A stretch of 64,000 nucleotides of DNA, from assembly GCA_963819075.1 (NCBI GenBank), contig CAWFUP010000001.1, positions 310,001 through 374,000 of the forward strand, given 5' to 3'. The translations under genes were made by a program, and so were the position numbers. Source of the stretch: CAVQBJ01 sp963819075. Lineage in GTDB: Bacteria; Actinomycetota; Thermoleophilia; Solirubrobacterales; Solirubrobacteraceae. Positions 43,064 through 50,857 of the stretch are shown here, in pieces (within the stretch, counting starts at the first letter, position 1; every line of letters begins with the position of its first letter). The notes beneath the pieces are model-generated. The model was not told where the DNA came from and searched no databases. It saw only the letters and a program-made list of their open reading frames with translations.

Positions 43064-43102
43064 GTGACAGCTCGGTCACGACGACTGTGACCTGACTGTC
43101 AC
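43064..43102. promoter_or_regulatory. Helically phased GTGAC/GTCAC operator for the response regulator
   Basis: Four pentamers lie one DNA turn apart: GTGAC 43064-43068, GTCAC 43075-43079, GTGAC 43087-43091, GTCAC 43098-43102 (steps 11, 12, 11). They nest as two inverted repeats, GGTGACAG/CTGTCACC outside and GGTCAC/GTGACC inside. Placed between the exporter operon and the divergent OmpR-type regulator, they are the likely binding sites of that regulator. Confidence 0.62.
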
Positions 43103-43125
43103 CGGTGATCCGCCATCCTGGAGCG

Positions 43126-43779
43126 ATGCGCATCCTGGTCGTCGAGGATCACCGTCGGCTCGCCTCGGCGTTGGCCGAGGGGCTGCGTCGCGAGGGGATG
43201 GCGGTCGACCTCGCCTTCGACGGAGCCGAGGGACTCGCGCACGAGGCGGTCAACCGCTACGACGTCATCGTCCTCGATCGCGACCTGCCCGCGATGCATG
43301 GAGACCAGGTGTGCCGGACGCTGGCCGCGAAGCGCAGCGAGACCCGGGTGCTCATGCTCACCGCGTCGAGCACCGTCGCCGATCGGGTCGACGGCCTCGG
43401 GCTGGGCGCCGACGACTACCTGACCAAGCCGTTCGACTTCGCCGAGCTCGTCGCGCGCATCCGCGCGCTCGCCCGCCGCTCGACGCCGCCCCGCTGGCCC
43501 ACCCTCGTCCACGGGGATCTCGCCGTCGATCCGGCACGCAGGGCGGCGATTCGCGGCGAGCGACGGCTCGCGCTCAGCCCCAAGGAGCTCGCGGTGCTCG
43601 AGTACCTGCTCGCCGCCGACGGGCGGGTCGTCTCCGCCGAGGAGCTGCTCGCGCGGGTGTGGGACGAGGCCGCCAATCCGTTCACCACCACGGTGAAGAC
43701 GACGATCGGCCGCCTGCGGGCCAAGCTCGGCGCCCCGCCGCTGATCGAGACCGTCCGCGAGGGCGGCTACCGGATCTGA
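43126..43779 (+). CDS. OmpR/PhoB-family response regulator
   Basis: A 217-aa two-component response regulator. The receiver domain starts MRILVVEDHRRLA (acidic pair ED), with the phospho-acceptor Asp at D51 (VIVLDRDLP), conserved Thr in MLTASS and Lys in LTKPFDF. A C-terminal winged helix (about 125-217) ends with the usual TTVKTTIGRLRAKLG and VREGGYRI. ATG 43126 has GGAG just upstream. It forms an operon with the kinase 6 bp later and probably acts on the phased sites upstream, so on the exporter. Confidence 0.9.
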   Translation: MRILVVEDHRRLASALAEGLRREGMAVDLAFDGAEGLAHEAVNRYDVIVLDRDLPAMHGDQVCRTLAAKRSETRVLMLTASSTVADRVDGLGLGADDYLTKPFDFAELVARIRALARRSTPPRWPTLVHGDLAVDPARRAAIRGERRLALSPKELAVLEYLLAADGRVVSAEELLARVWDEAANPFTTTVKTTIGRLRAKLGAPPLIETVREGGYRI

Positions 43780-43784
43780 GCAGC

Positions 43785-45008
43785 TTGTCCCCGCGCACCC
43801 GCTCGCTTGTCCCGACCGCGTGGCTGCGGCTGCCGCCCCGCACCGCGCGACTGCGCCTCACGCTCATGTACTCGAGCCTGTTCCTGCTGCTCGGGACCGC
43901 GCTGCTCGCGGCCACGTATCTGCTGACCACGGGGTCGACGTCGATCAGCGTCGCGCACGCTGTCCGCCAGTCGTTCGCGACCCCGGCATCCGGCGCGGTC
44001 GCGGTCGTGCCCGTCCCCGCCAATGGATCGGTACCGCCGGCGCTGGCCCAGGGGCTCGTCGCGCAGCACAACGCCGATCTGGGTCGGCTGCTCGGCGTGT
44101 CGTGGGTGGTCCTGCTGGTCACAACGTTCGGGTCGGCGATCCTCGGGTGGTTCGTGGCCGGCCGAGTCCTGCGACCGCTGCGCGAGATCACCGACACCGC
44201 CCGCACGATCTCTGCCGGCAACCTGCACGAGCGCCTCGCCCTGGCCGGCCCCAACGACGAGTTCAAGCGTCTCGGCGACACCCTCGATGATCTGCTCGCC
44301 CGGCTGGAGGCCTCCTTCGAGGCCCAGCGGCGGTTCGTGGCCAACGCCTCGCACGAACTGCGAACGCCGCTGACCGTCGAGCGGACGCTCCTGCAGGTGG
44401 CGCTCGCGAACCCGAACGCGACCGAGGAGACCCTGCGATCGACGTGCGAGGAGCTGCTCGCGTCCCAGAGCGAGCACGAGCGGCTGCTCGACGCGCTGCT
44501 GACCCTGGCCAGCAGCGAGCGCGGACTGGAACGGCGCGAGCCGGTCGACCTGGCCGCCGTGACCGAACGCGTCCTACGTGGTCCGCGTCCCGGCGTCGAG
44601 CGCCTCTCGCTGCGGATCGACGCCACGCTCGCTCCCGCTCCCGCCGTCGGGGACCCCGCGCTCCTGGAACGACTCGTCGCCAACCTGATCGACAACGCCG
44701 TCGACCATAACGTCCCCGGCGGCCGCGTGGCGATCCACACCGACAGCGAGCCCAACGGCGCCTCGCTCACGGTGAGTAACACCGGCGCGCGCATTGCGCC
44801 GGACGAGATCGACGGCCTCTTCGAGCCCTTCCGGCGACTCGATGCGGACCGCACGGGCGGTGGCGGCCATGCCGGGTTGGGGCTCTCGATCGTCCGCGCC
44901 ATCGCCACCGCGCACCACGCCAGCCTCGTCGCGCGATCGCAGCCGGAAGGCGGCCTGACGGTAACGGTCCGTTTCCCGAGGCCGGGCGCCGCGACCAACG
45001 GCGGTTGA
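43785..45008 (+). CDS. Sensor histidine kinase
   Basis: A 407-aa membrane histidine kinase: two helices (about 30-50 and 103-125) flank an external loop of about 50 aa, then a HAMP linker (VLRPLREITDTARTISAGNL), the H-box FVANASHELRTPLT (His190), and the ATPase domain with N box LIDNAVDHN, G1 around ISNTG-like VSNTGARI, F box LFEPFRRLD and G2 GHAGLGLSIV. The start is uncertain: TTG 43785 sits 6 bp after the regulator stop; a later ATG at 43867 would cut the first helix. Signal unknown. Confidence 0.87.
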   Translation: MSPRTRSLVPTAWLRLPPRTARLRLTLMYSSLFLLLGTALLAATYLLTTGSTSISVAHAVRQSFATPASGAVAVVPVPANGSVPPALAQGLVAQHNADLGRLLGVSWVVLLVTTFGSAILGWFVAGRVLRPLREITDTARTISAGNLHERLALAGPNDEFKRLGDTLDDLLARLEASFEAQRRFVANASHELRTPLTVERTLLQVALANPNATEETLRSTCEELLASQSEHERLLDALLTLASSERGLERREPVDLAAVTERVLRGPRPGVERLSLRIDATLAPAPAVGDPALLERLVANLIDNAVDHNVPGGRVAIHTDSEPNGASLTVSNTGARIAPDEIDGLFEPFRRLDADRTGGGGHAGLGLSIVRAIATAHHASLVARSQPEGGLTVTVRFPRPGAATNGG

Positions 45009-45057
45009 CCCTACGGACACGCGCGCGCCGCGGGTCCGGGGTGCTCGCGTCCGCCGG

Positions 45058-45966
45058 CTACCCCTGAAGCCCGGCCACCGCCGCGGGCACGCCTACGCGG
45101 GCACTCGCAAACCGCGGGCTCCACCCGAGCTCGCGCTTGAGCTTCGCGTTCGACGAGCGCGCCGAGCGCGTCACGGCGCTCACCGCGGGCCCGCCGGCCA
45201 CCAGCCGGGCCAGCGCCGCCGGCACGCGCCGCGGCCGCCCGACGCCGAGCGCCTGCGCAGCCAGGGCGATGAAGTCGTAGCAGCTGATCGGCTCATCGTC
45301 GACGACGTGGAAGAGCTCTCCCGGCTCGGCACGCTCGAGCGCGTCGACGAGGGCGGTGGCGACGTCATCGACATGTACGACGTCCCACAGATTGTCGCCG
45401 CGCCCGACCACGGCGAAGCGTCCCGGCTGGCGCAGCCGGGCCACGATCTCGTGAGCGAACCAGCCGCCCGGCCCGTAGACGTGCGACGGCCGCACGACGA
45501 CGGCGGGCAGGCCCGACTCGAGCACGAGCCGCTCGCCGGCCTGCTTGGAACGCCCGTAGGGCGTGGTCACCGGCAGCGGCGTCTGCTCGTCCAGCAGCGC
45601 GCCGCCGGCCTCGCCGGTGACTACGGTCGAGGCGAACACGAAGCGCGGCGGCTCGCCGCCCTCGGCTGCCAGCATGCGGCAGGCCTCCAGCAGCCGCGCC
45701 GTGCCATCGACGTTCACGGCGTGGACCTTGGCCTCGTCGCGCTGGGTGGCGATCTCGGCGGCCAGATGCATGACCCCGTCGGGCTGCGCCTGCGCGATCA
45801 GCGCGCTCAGCGTGCCGGCCGTGATGTCGCCGGCGACGGCGGTCGTCCCCGGGGGCTCGCTGCCCGGGCGGCGCACGAGCGCCTGCACCTCGTGGCCGCG
45901 GGCCAAGAGCTCGGCGCAGCACCCGTGGCCGATGAAGCCGCTGGCGCCGGTGACGAGGACTCGCAT
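45058..45966 (-). CDS. NAD-dependent epimerase/dehydratase
   Basis: A 302-aa extended short-chain dehydrogenase. NAD-binding VTGASGFIGHGCCAELL (about 5-21), the catalytic TTPYGRSKQAGERLVL with YxxxK (about 133-148), and VHVDDVATALVDALE (about 198-212) are typical. Sequence pattern fits NDP-sugar epimerases or dihydroflavonol-reductase-like enzymes; the substrate is not clear. The start is the ATG at 45966. Confidence 0.82.
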   Translation of the reverse strand: MRVLVTGASGFIGHGCCAELLARGHEVQALVRRPGSEPPGTTAVAGDITAGTLSALIAQAQPDGVMHLAAEIATQRDEAKVHAVNVDGTARLLEACRMLAAEGGEPPRFVFASTVVTGEAGGALLDEQTPLPVTTPYGRSKQAGERLVLESGLPAVVVRPSHVYGPGGWFAHEIVARLRQPGRFAVVGRGDNLWDVVHVDDVATALVDALERAEPGELFHVVDDEPISCYDFIALAAQALGVGRPRRVPAALARLVAGGPAVSAVTRSARSSNAKLKRELGWSPRFASARVGVPAAVAGLQG

Positions 45967-46031
45967 GCGAGCGCGAGCCTAGCCGACTCGAGCGCGCGCG
46001 CACGACCCCCGATGGGCAGGAGATGGAACTC

Positions 46032-46149
46032 GTGCGTATCCGGATAGCTCCGGTTAGCGCTGCTGCATTCGGGGGTGCACGTCGTTTCTATGACTATCTC
46101 ACGGAAAGGACGTGCACCCCCGGCGAATCGGCGGCCCGAACGAGCCGAC
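46032..46149. repeat. 118-bp intergenic repeat with hairpin, copy 2
   Basis: Second copy of the element at 21515-21631, same orientation. Here the stem is longer: GGGGGTGCACGTC (46071-46083) with GACGTGCACCCCC (46109-46121), 13 bp perfect, 25-nt loop. It fills the gap between a divergent epimerase start and the end of the next minus gene, where no coding need explains the conservation. Confidence 0.75.
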
Positions 46150-46176
46150 AGCAGTCTATGAAGGGCTGCGCGACCC

Positions 46177-46839
46177 TCACCCGTACGCCGGCGGCGGCGG
46201 GATCGCCCGGCCGGCGCGGACCGCCTCCACTACGGCCGCCGCGTCGGCCGCGCGGTACTCCTCGCCGTACACCGCCCCCGGACGTCGCGGGGCCTCCATG
46301 ACTGCACAGGTGGCCGTACCACCAACGTCGACGGGCACGTAGCCCATCTCGCCGAGCAGTGCGGCGACGGCTTGCTTTGCGTCAGCATCGTCGCCGCAGA
46401 TCCACTGCACGACTCGCGTATCGCCGGCGCGCGCGGCCGCCGACTCCTGAAAGCCCGAGGTCAACGTGTTGAACGTCTTCACGTACCGGCCGCTGCCGAT
46501 GCGGGCCGCATTGAACGCCGCCGCCGTCTGCCCGTCCGCGGGCATCGGGCCAGCCCCGTACTGATTGGTCGTATCGACGACGATCTGCCCGTCCAGCGCC
46601 CCGATCTGCTCGACCGCCTCGGGGACGGCGCCCCAGGGCACGCTCAGGACGAGCACGTCCGCGAACTGCGCCGCCTCCGCCGGCGTACCGGTCGAGGCGA
46701 GCGGACCGAGCTCGGCCGCAAGCGCATCGAGCTTGGCGGGGTCGCGCGCGAAGGACAGCTTCACCTCGTGTCCGGCCTTCACCGCCTGGCGGGCGACGTT
46801 GCCGCCGATCCGGCCGGCTCCGACGATGCCGATTCGCAT
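46177..46839 (-). CDS. NADPH-dependent F420 reductase-like protein
   Basis: A 220-aa Rossmann-fold protein of the NADP oxidoreductase coenzyme F420-dependent (F420-H2:NADP, Npd) superfamily. It begins MRIGIVGAGRIGGNVARQAV (nucleotide site), has VLSVPWGAVPEAVEQIG (about 71-87) and VVDTTNQYGAG, and a C-terminal half with YVKTFNTLTS and CGDDADAK, as in enzymes of this family. F420 use would fit an actinobacterium. ATG 46837-46839 chosen over a longer frame. Confidence 0.82.
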   Translation of the reverse strand: MRIGIVGAGRIGGNVARQAVKAGHEVKLSFARDPAKLDALAAELGPLASTGTPAEAAQFADVLVLSVPWGAVPEAVEQIGALDGQIVVDTTNQYGAGPMPADGQTAAAFNAARIGSGRYVKTFNTLTSGFQESAAARAGDTRVVQWICGDDADAKQAVAALLGEMGYVPVDVGGTATCAVMEAPRRPGAVYGEEYRAADAAAVVEAVRAGRAIPPPPAYG

Positions 46840-46852
46840 GCTCAGCCTCCGA

Positions 46853-47095
46853 TCAGGTTCCAAGGGTGACGAGCTGGGCGACCTTGCGCCCGGAGTACTG
46901 CTGCTGGCCGGTGATGAGCCGGCCGTCGCGCACCACGAACGGCTTGAACAGCCCGCCCTGAATGTAGTGCGCGCCGCGCCCGCGCGCCGAGTCCTCGATC
47001 CGCCACGGCATCACGCGCTGGCCGACGTAGGCGTCGGAGTAGTCCGCCTCGGCATTGGAGAAGCGGTGATCGTCTTACCGGCGATGAGGCGCGAT
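46853..47095 (-). pseudogene. DJ-1/PfpI-family C-terminal relic
   Basis: The minus frame ending at 46853 reads NAEADYSDAYVGQRVMPWRI...GQQQYSGRKVAQLVTLGT, resembling the C-terminal part of DJ-1/PfpI-type glutamine-amidotransferase-like proteins. Just upstream, RLIAGKTIT appears in another frame and rejoins if one base is added (GCTTCTCC for GCCTTCTCC, restoring TAFSN). No N-terminal half with the nucleophile-elbow Cys is present. Probably a decayed gene. The following 47096-47280 holds no recognisable gene. Confidence 0.6.
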
Positions 47096-47280
47096 CGACG
47101 CCGTCTGGCACGGTCGTGAGCCCTTACCAGTGGTCGAGCGCGTGCTCGAGGTGGCGGGCGCGCTCGGGGCGGAGCGGGGCTGGATCTAGGCCGACTCGGC
47201 GACCCAGCCCGCCCGCGCTGGTGGCGGCAAACGTCCAGACCGCGTAAGCTGCCCCTCGCGGTTACGGACAGGGGGCAAGG

Positions 47281-49218
47281 ATGATTAGGGCAAACCGTGG
47301 GGTCGTACTCGCCGCAGCGTGCTGCGTGCTGGCGCTCGTCCTACCGAGCGTGGCCAGCGCCGACTGGGTCGAGCCGGCTCCGAGCGCGCTCAACCCGGCC
47401 GGCTGGCAGGTGGTGACGACGCCAACGATCGCCGACATCGGCGGCACGCCCTACGTCGCCTTCGCCGAGCAGGCCGACGCGAGCGGCAGCCAGCAGATCG
47501 TCGTCGAGCAGCTCGTCGGCTCGACCTGGACCCAGGTGGGCGCTCCCCTCGACACCATCGGCGCGTCGGACTACCTGAGCGCCCCCGCGCAGGTGGCGTC
47601 CGTCGGCGGCCAGCCGTACGTGACGTGGTCGGTCCCCAACAACGACGGAACGAGCAGCCTGTTCGTCGACACGTTCGTCGCCGGAGCCTGGCAGCCGGTG
47701 GGAGCCGCGCCGATCACCTCGACGGCGTCGGGTCTCGTCTCGGCGACGATCGCCGACGTCGGCGGCGTCCCGTACCTCGCGTTCGCGCCGCACACCGGCA
47801 CGCAGCCGACCATCGTGGTCGAGCGTTACGCGAGCGGGTGGACCGCGGTCGGCAATGCGCTGCCGATGAACACGCCTGGCGACGCCCTGACCGGCATCGG
47901 TCTCGCTTCGCTTGGCACCACGCCCTACCTGGCCTGGTCAGAGCTCAACACCTTCTCCGGCGCGGCGCAGGTCAGCGTGGACAGCTACACGGCCAGCGCC
48001 TGGAGCTCGGCGACCGGGTTCACGCCGGTGAACGGGGCGCAAGACCCGTCGCTGGCCGTGTCGGGCGGCACCTTGTACCTGGTGTACGGCACCACGACCG
48101 GCACCCCGCCGGCTGAGCTCCAGACCTTCGACGGCTCAGCCTGGTCGACCCCGGCGCCGGCGATCGCGGGCGACCAGGAGCTCTTCGCCGCTCCGACGCT
48201 CGCTGTATCGGGCGCGACGGCTTACGTGTCCGCGATGGTGACCGCGGGCGACCAGTACCAGGCCGTGGTCGATCAGATCACCAACGGAACGCTCACCCAG
48301 CTCGGATCGATGCTCGGCAACTTCGCCACCGCCGGCGCGTCGGTGGCGGTCGTCGCCGGCCAGCCCTTCGTGACCTGGGCGAGTGCGCCGTGCTCGGGCC
48401 TGAGCAGCTCCGATGCGTTCGTCGCCGCCTACCAGCCCGGCGCGCCGCTGACCGCCGACGAGACCCCCTGTCCGCCGCCGCCGCCGCCGCTCACGCTCAC
48501 GATCGGTCAGGGCCCGCCGGCCTTCCTGAACACGCCGTTCTCATGGCAGCTCCCGGTCAGCGGCGGGACGCCGCCGTACACCTGGACCGCCACGGCGCTG
48601 CCACCCGGGCTGTCGATCGGTGCCACGAACGGCGTGATCTCGGGAACCCCGACGCAGCTCGGCACGTTCAACCCGACGGTCACGGTCACCGATTCGCTCG
48701 ACGATTGGGAGTCGGCGCCGCTGACCTTCCCGATCAACGCGCAGCCGTACGTGGCGCCCAGCTACTCGCCGCCGAACGTCGCGCGGCCCGGCGGCTCGCC
48801 GCCGAACGTCCTGCCGCCCGCCGGCGGAGTGAGCGCGTCGACGACCATCGTCCCGCCGTTCGCCGGAGTGAGTCTCGCCAGCACGAGGCTCGAGGTCACG
48901 AAGAGCGGACGGGTGGCGGTCCCGGTGCGCTGCCCGGCTAACACGCCGGGTGCGCGCTGCGACGAGACGGGCGCGATCTACGCCACGTCCGGCTCACTGC
49001 CGGCACACATCAGCAAGACCGCCACACGCTATGCCGAGAGGTCCTTCGTGATCGCGGCGTCGCCACGGGCGTCGACGATCCAGCTGCAGCTCGGTACGAG
49101 CACGCTGCGCACGCTCCGCGCCAAGCACCGGTTGAGCGTGCGGCTCGTCATCGACTCCGGCGACCGTGCGGGCACCACTCTCGTCCAGCACTTCAGCGCG
49201 ACGCTCGTGCTGGCGTAG
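47281..49218 (+). CDS. Secreted repeat protein with He_PIG-type Ig domain
   Basis: A 645-aa secreted protein. Signal peptide to about residue 27 (SVASA). A propeller-like region (about 30-385) has repeats built around '(V/I)GGxPYV(A/T)(F/W)' followed by 'VDxF...W..VG', roughly every 50-60 aa. A Pro-rich hinge (PPPPPP, about 400) leads to a putative-Ig (He_PIG/cadherin-like) domain (about 404-485: SGGTPPYTWTA, LPPGLSIGATNGVISGTPTQ). A second Pro/Gly hinge and a C-terminal basic domain follow. ATG has GGGGGCAAGG upstream. Likely cell-surface binding protein. Confidence 0.78.
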   Translation: MIRANRGVVLAAACCVLALVLPSVASADWVEPAPSALNPAGWQVVTTPTIADIGGTPYVAFAEQADASGSQQIVVEQLVGSTWTQVGAPLDTIGASDYLSAPAQVASVGGQPYVTWSVPNNDGTSSLFVDTFVAGAWQPVGAAPITSTASGLVSATIADVGGVPYLAFAPHTGTQPTIVVERYASGWTAVGNALPMNTPGDALTGIGLASLGTTPYLAWSELNTFSGAAQVSVDSYTASAWSSATGFTPVNGAQDPSLAVSGGTLYLVYGTTTGTPPAELQTFDGSAWSTPAPAIAGDQELFAAPTLAVSGATAYVSAMVTAGDQYQAVVDQITNGTLTQLGSMLGNFATAGASVAVVAGQPFVTWASAPCSGLSSSDAFVAAYQPGAPLTADETPCPPPPPPLTLTIGQGPPAFLNTPFSWQLPVSGGTPPYTWTATALPPGLSIGATNGVISGTPTQLGTFNPTVTVTDSLDDWESAPLTFPINAQPYVAPSYSPPNVARPGGSPPNVLPPAGGVSASTTIVPPFAGVSLASTRLEVTKSGRVAVPVRCPANTPGARCDETGAIYATSGSLPAHISKTATRYAERSFVIAASPRASTIQLQLGTSTLRTLRAKHRLSVRLVIDSGDRAGTTLVQHFSATLVLA

Positions 49219-49271
49219 AGTAGGCCGGCGGGCGCCGTCACGCCTGCATCGATGAAAAGGGGTTCGCGAGC

Positions 49272-50216
49272 GTGTCATCCATCGAGCCCGTGCACTGGGG
49301 CGACCGCGAGGATGAGGTCATCCGCGGTGACCTTACGGCCGCGCTGGCCTACGTCACGCCGGCCGGGGGCGTCGTGCTCTGCGCGGTGGCGCCGATCGGC
49401 CTGCGCGACCGCGAGCGCGGCACCGCGACGTTCACGACCTCACTCGGCTTCGGGCGCAAGCTCGACCGCATGCGCGCGAACCCGCACGTGGCGCTCGCCT
49501 ACCACGCGCGCGAGCACGGCTTCGCCACCGCCGGCGACTACGTGCTCCTGCAGGGCCGGGCCAGCTTCGAGCTGGACCCGAGCCCGGAGGTGCTCGATGC
49601 CGTCGTCGCGCCGGCCTCGACTCGCTTCATGGGCCCGCCCAAGCGCGGCGTCTTCTGGGATCGCTGGCTGCGCGAGTACTACGCCGACCGCGTGCTCGTC
49701 GAGGTCCTGATCGCGCGCGTGATCGACTTCGACAACCGCTTCGCGGAGGGTGAGCCGACCGTGACCGGTTCGCCGCTCGGCGAGCCGCCGCCGCCCCAGG
49801 ACCCGCCGGCGAAGGGCACTGCCCCGCGCATCGACGTCGCGCGCGCCGCGCGTCGCGCCGGAGGCCTGCCGCACGTGCTGCTCGGCTTCGTCGGCGCCGA
49901 CGGTCACCCGATCGTCTACCCGGTGGCCATCGCCGGGTCGGGGCCCGACGGCCTGCGCCTGCGGGCGTCGCAGCCGCTGCCGGCGGGCGGACGCCGCGCC
50001 GGACTGCTCGCGCACCGCTACGAGGCGCAGCTGATCGGGCTGGAGAGCCGCCAGCACACGGGCTGGCTGACCGTCGACGAGGGCGGCGCGACGTATGCCC
50101 CGCACACCGAGGCGGGCTTCCGTGCGCCGGCCAACAAGACGATCCTGCTGCTTGCCAACGGCCTGATGGCCAAGCGCGGTCTGCGCAAGGCGCGTCGCGC
50201 AGGGGCGGCGCGATGA
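49272..50216 (+). CDS. PPOX-type split-barrel flavin/F420-binding protein
   Basis: A 314-aa protein related to pyridoxamine-5'-phosphate-oxidase-like split barrels. The N-terminal half (about 1-155) has GDLTAALAYVTPAGGVVLC, ATFTTSLGFGRKLDRMRANP and VALAYHAREHGFA, the usual strand-helix order for cofactor binding. The second half (about 185-300) looks like a second, diverged split barrel (LPHVLLGFVGADGHPIVYPVAI, GRRAGLLAHRYEAQLIG). FMN versus F420 cannot be told. GTG 49272 chosen with AAAAGGGG upstream; ATG 49252 is in another frame. Confidence 0.75.
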   Translation: MSSIEPVHWGDREDEVIRGDLTAALAYVTPAGGVVLCAVAPIGLRDRERGTATFTTSLGFGRKLDRMRANPHVALAYHAREHGFATAGDYVLLQGRASFELDPSPEVLDAVVAPASTRFMGPPKRGVFWDRWLREYYADRVLVEVLIARVIDFDNRFAEGEPTVTGSPLGEPPPPQDPPAKGTAPRIDVARAARRAGGLPHVLLGFVGADGHPIVYPVAIAGSGPDGLRLRASQPLPAGGRRAGLLAHRYEAQLIGLESRQHTGWLTVDEGGATYAPHTEAGFRAPANKTILLLANGLMAKRGLRKARRAGAAR

Positions 50217-50316
50217 CCGACGCGCCGAGGCCGGTCGGGCCGAGTGTCGCCTAGGGCAGGTTCAGCTGGCCCAGGGCGATACCGGTACAGCCGATTCCTG
50301 GTCAGGCCGGCCGCGC

Positions 50317-50730
50317 TCAGCCGAGGCGGTGCGCCGTCCAGGTGACGCCGTTGTCCGTGCAGTTCGTGCCGAACGCCGTCGGGCCGCTGCGCGAGAGCTG
50401 GCCGGATGCGCTCGTGCCCGACACCTGACCGGTGACGGTCGCCTGACCGCCCGTGTTGAGGATGCCGGACGCCGAGAAGGCGCCGCCGTTGATCGAGGCG
50501 CCGCCAATGGAGATCGAGTTGGTGTGCCTCTGCCTGTCCGCGCACAGCGCCTGCCAGGTGAAGGTGATGTTGTCCACCGAGCTCGACGATGCGGTGAAGG
50601 TGATCGGCAGGCCCTGGCTCGTGGTGCCCACGTAGTTCCCGCCCACAGCGGAGCCGCCGGGCGAGGCGATGCGCCAGATGGCGACGGCGATTACCGCGAC
50701 GACGAGGATGGGGCTGAGACGGAGCAGCAT
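50317..50730 (-). CDS. Small membrane-anchored extracellular protein
   Basis: A 137-aa protein with an N-terminal membrane anchor or signal (about 5-24) and a Ser/Thr/Gly-rich beta domain with two cysteines (LCADRQ and GTNCTDNG). Phrases such as SISIGGASINGGAFSASGIL and ATVTGQVSGTSASGQLSRS suggest an eight-stranded barrel. No known family recognised, although similar small secreted proteins occur in actinobacteria. ATG 50730. Confidence 0.7.
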   Translation of the reverse strand: MLLRLSPILVVAVIAVAIWRIASPGGSAVGGNYVGTTSQGLPITFTASSSSVDNITFTWQALCADRQRHTNSISIGGASINGGAFSASGILNTGGQATVTGQVSGTSASGQLSRSGPTAFGTNCTDNGVTWTAHRLG

Positions 50731-50857
50731 GTGAAACGCGCGCCTTTCGGTTCGAGAGCGGGCCTTGCGCCCCTTCGCGCCCGGTTATCGGCAGACGGTC
50801 GAGCGTGCTTGAGCGGTGGAGGGCGATCCCTCGTCGGGTCCGCCACGCCGCACGCGC

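Noticed and set aside
47112..47190. Plus-strand stretch VVERVLEVAGALGAERGWI, perhaps the tail of an aldo/keto reductase
   Set aside because: It is only about 20 residues with no upstream homology; too short to call.
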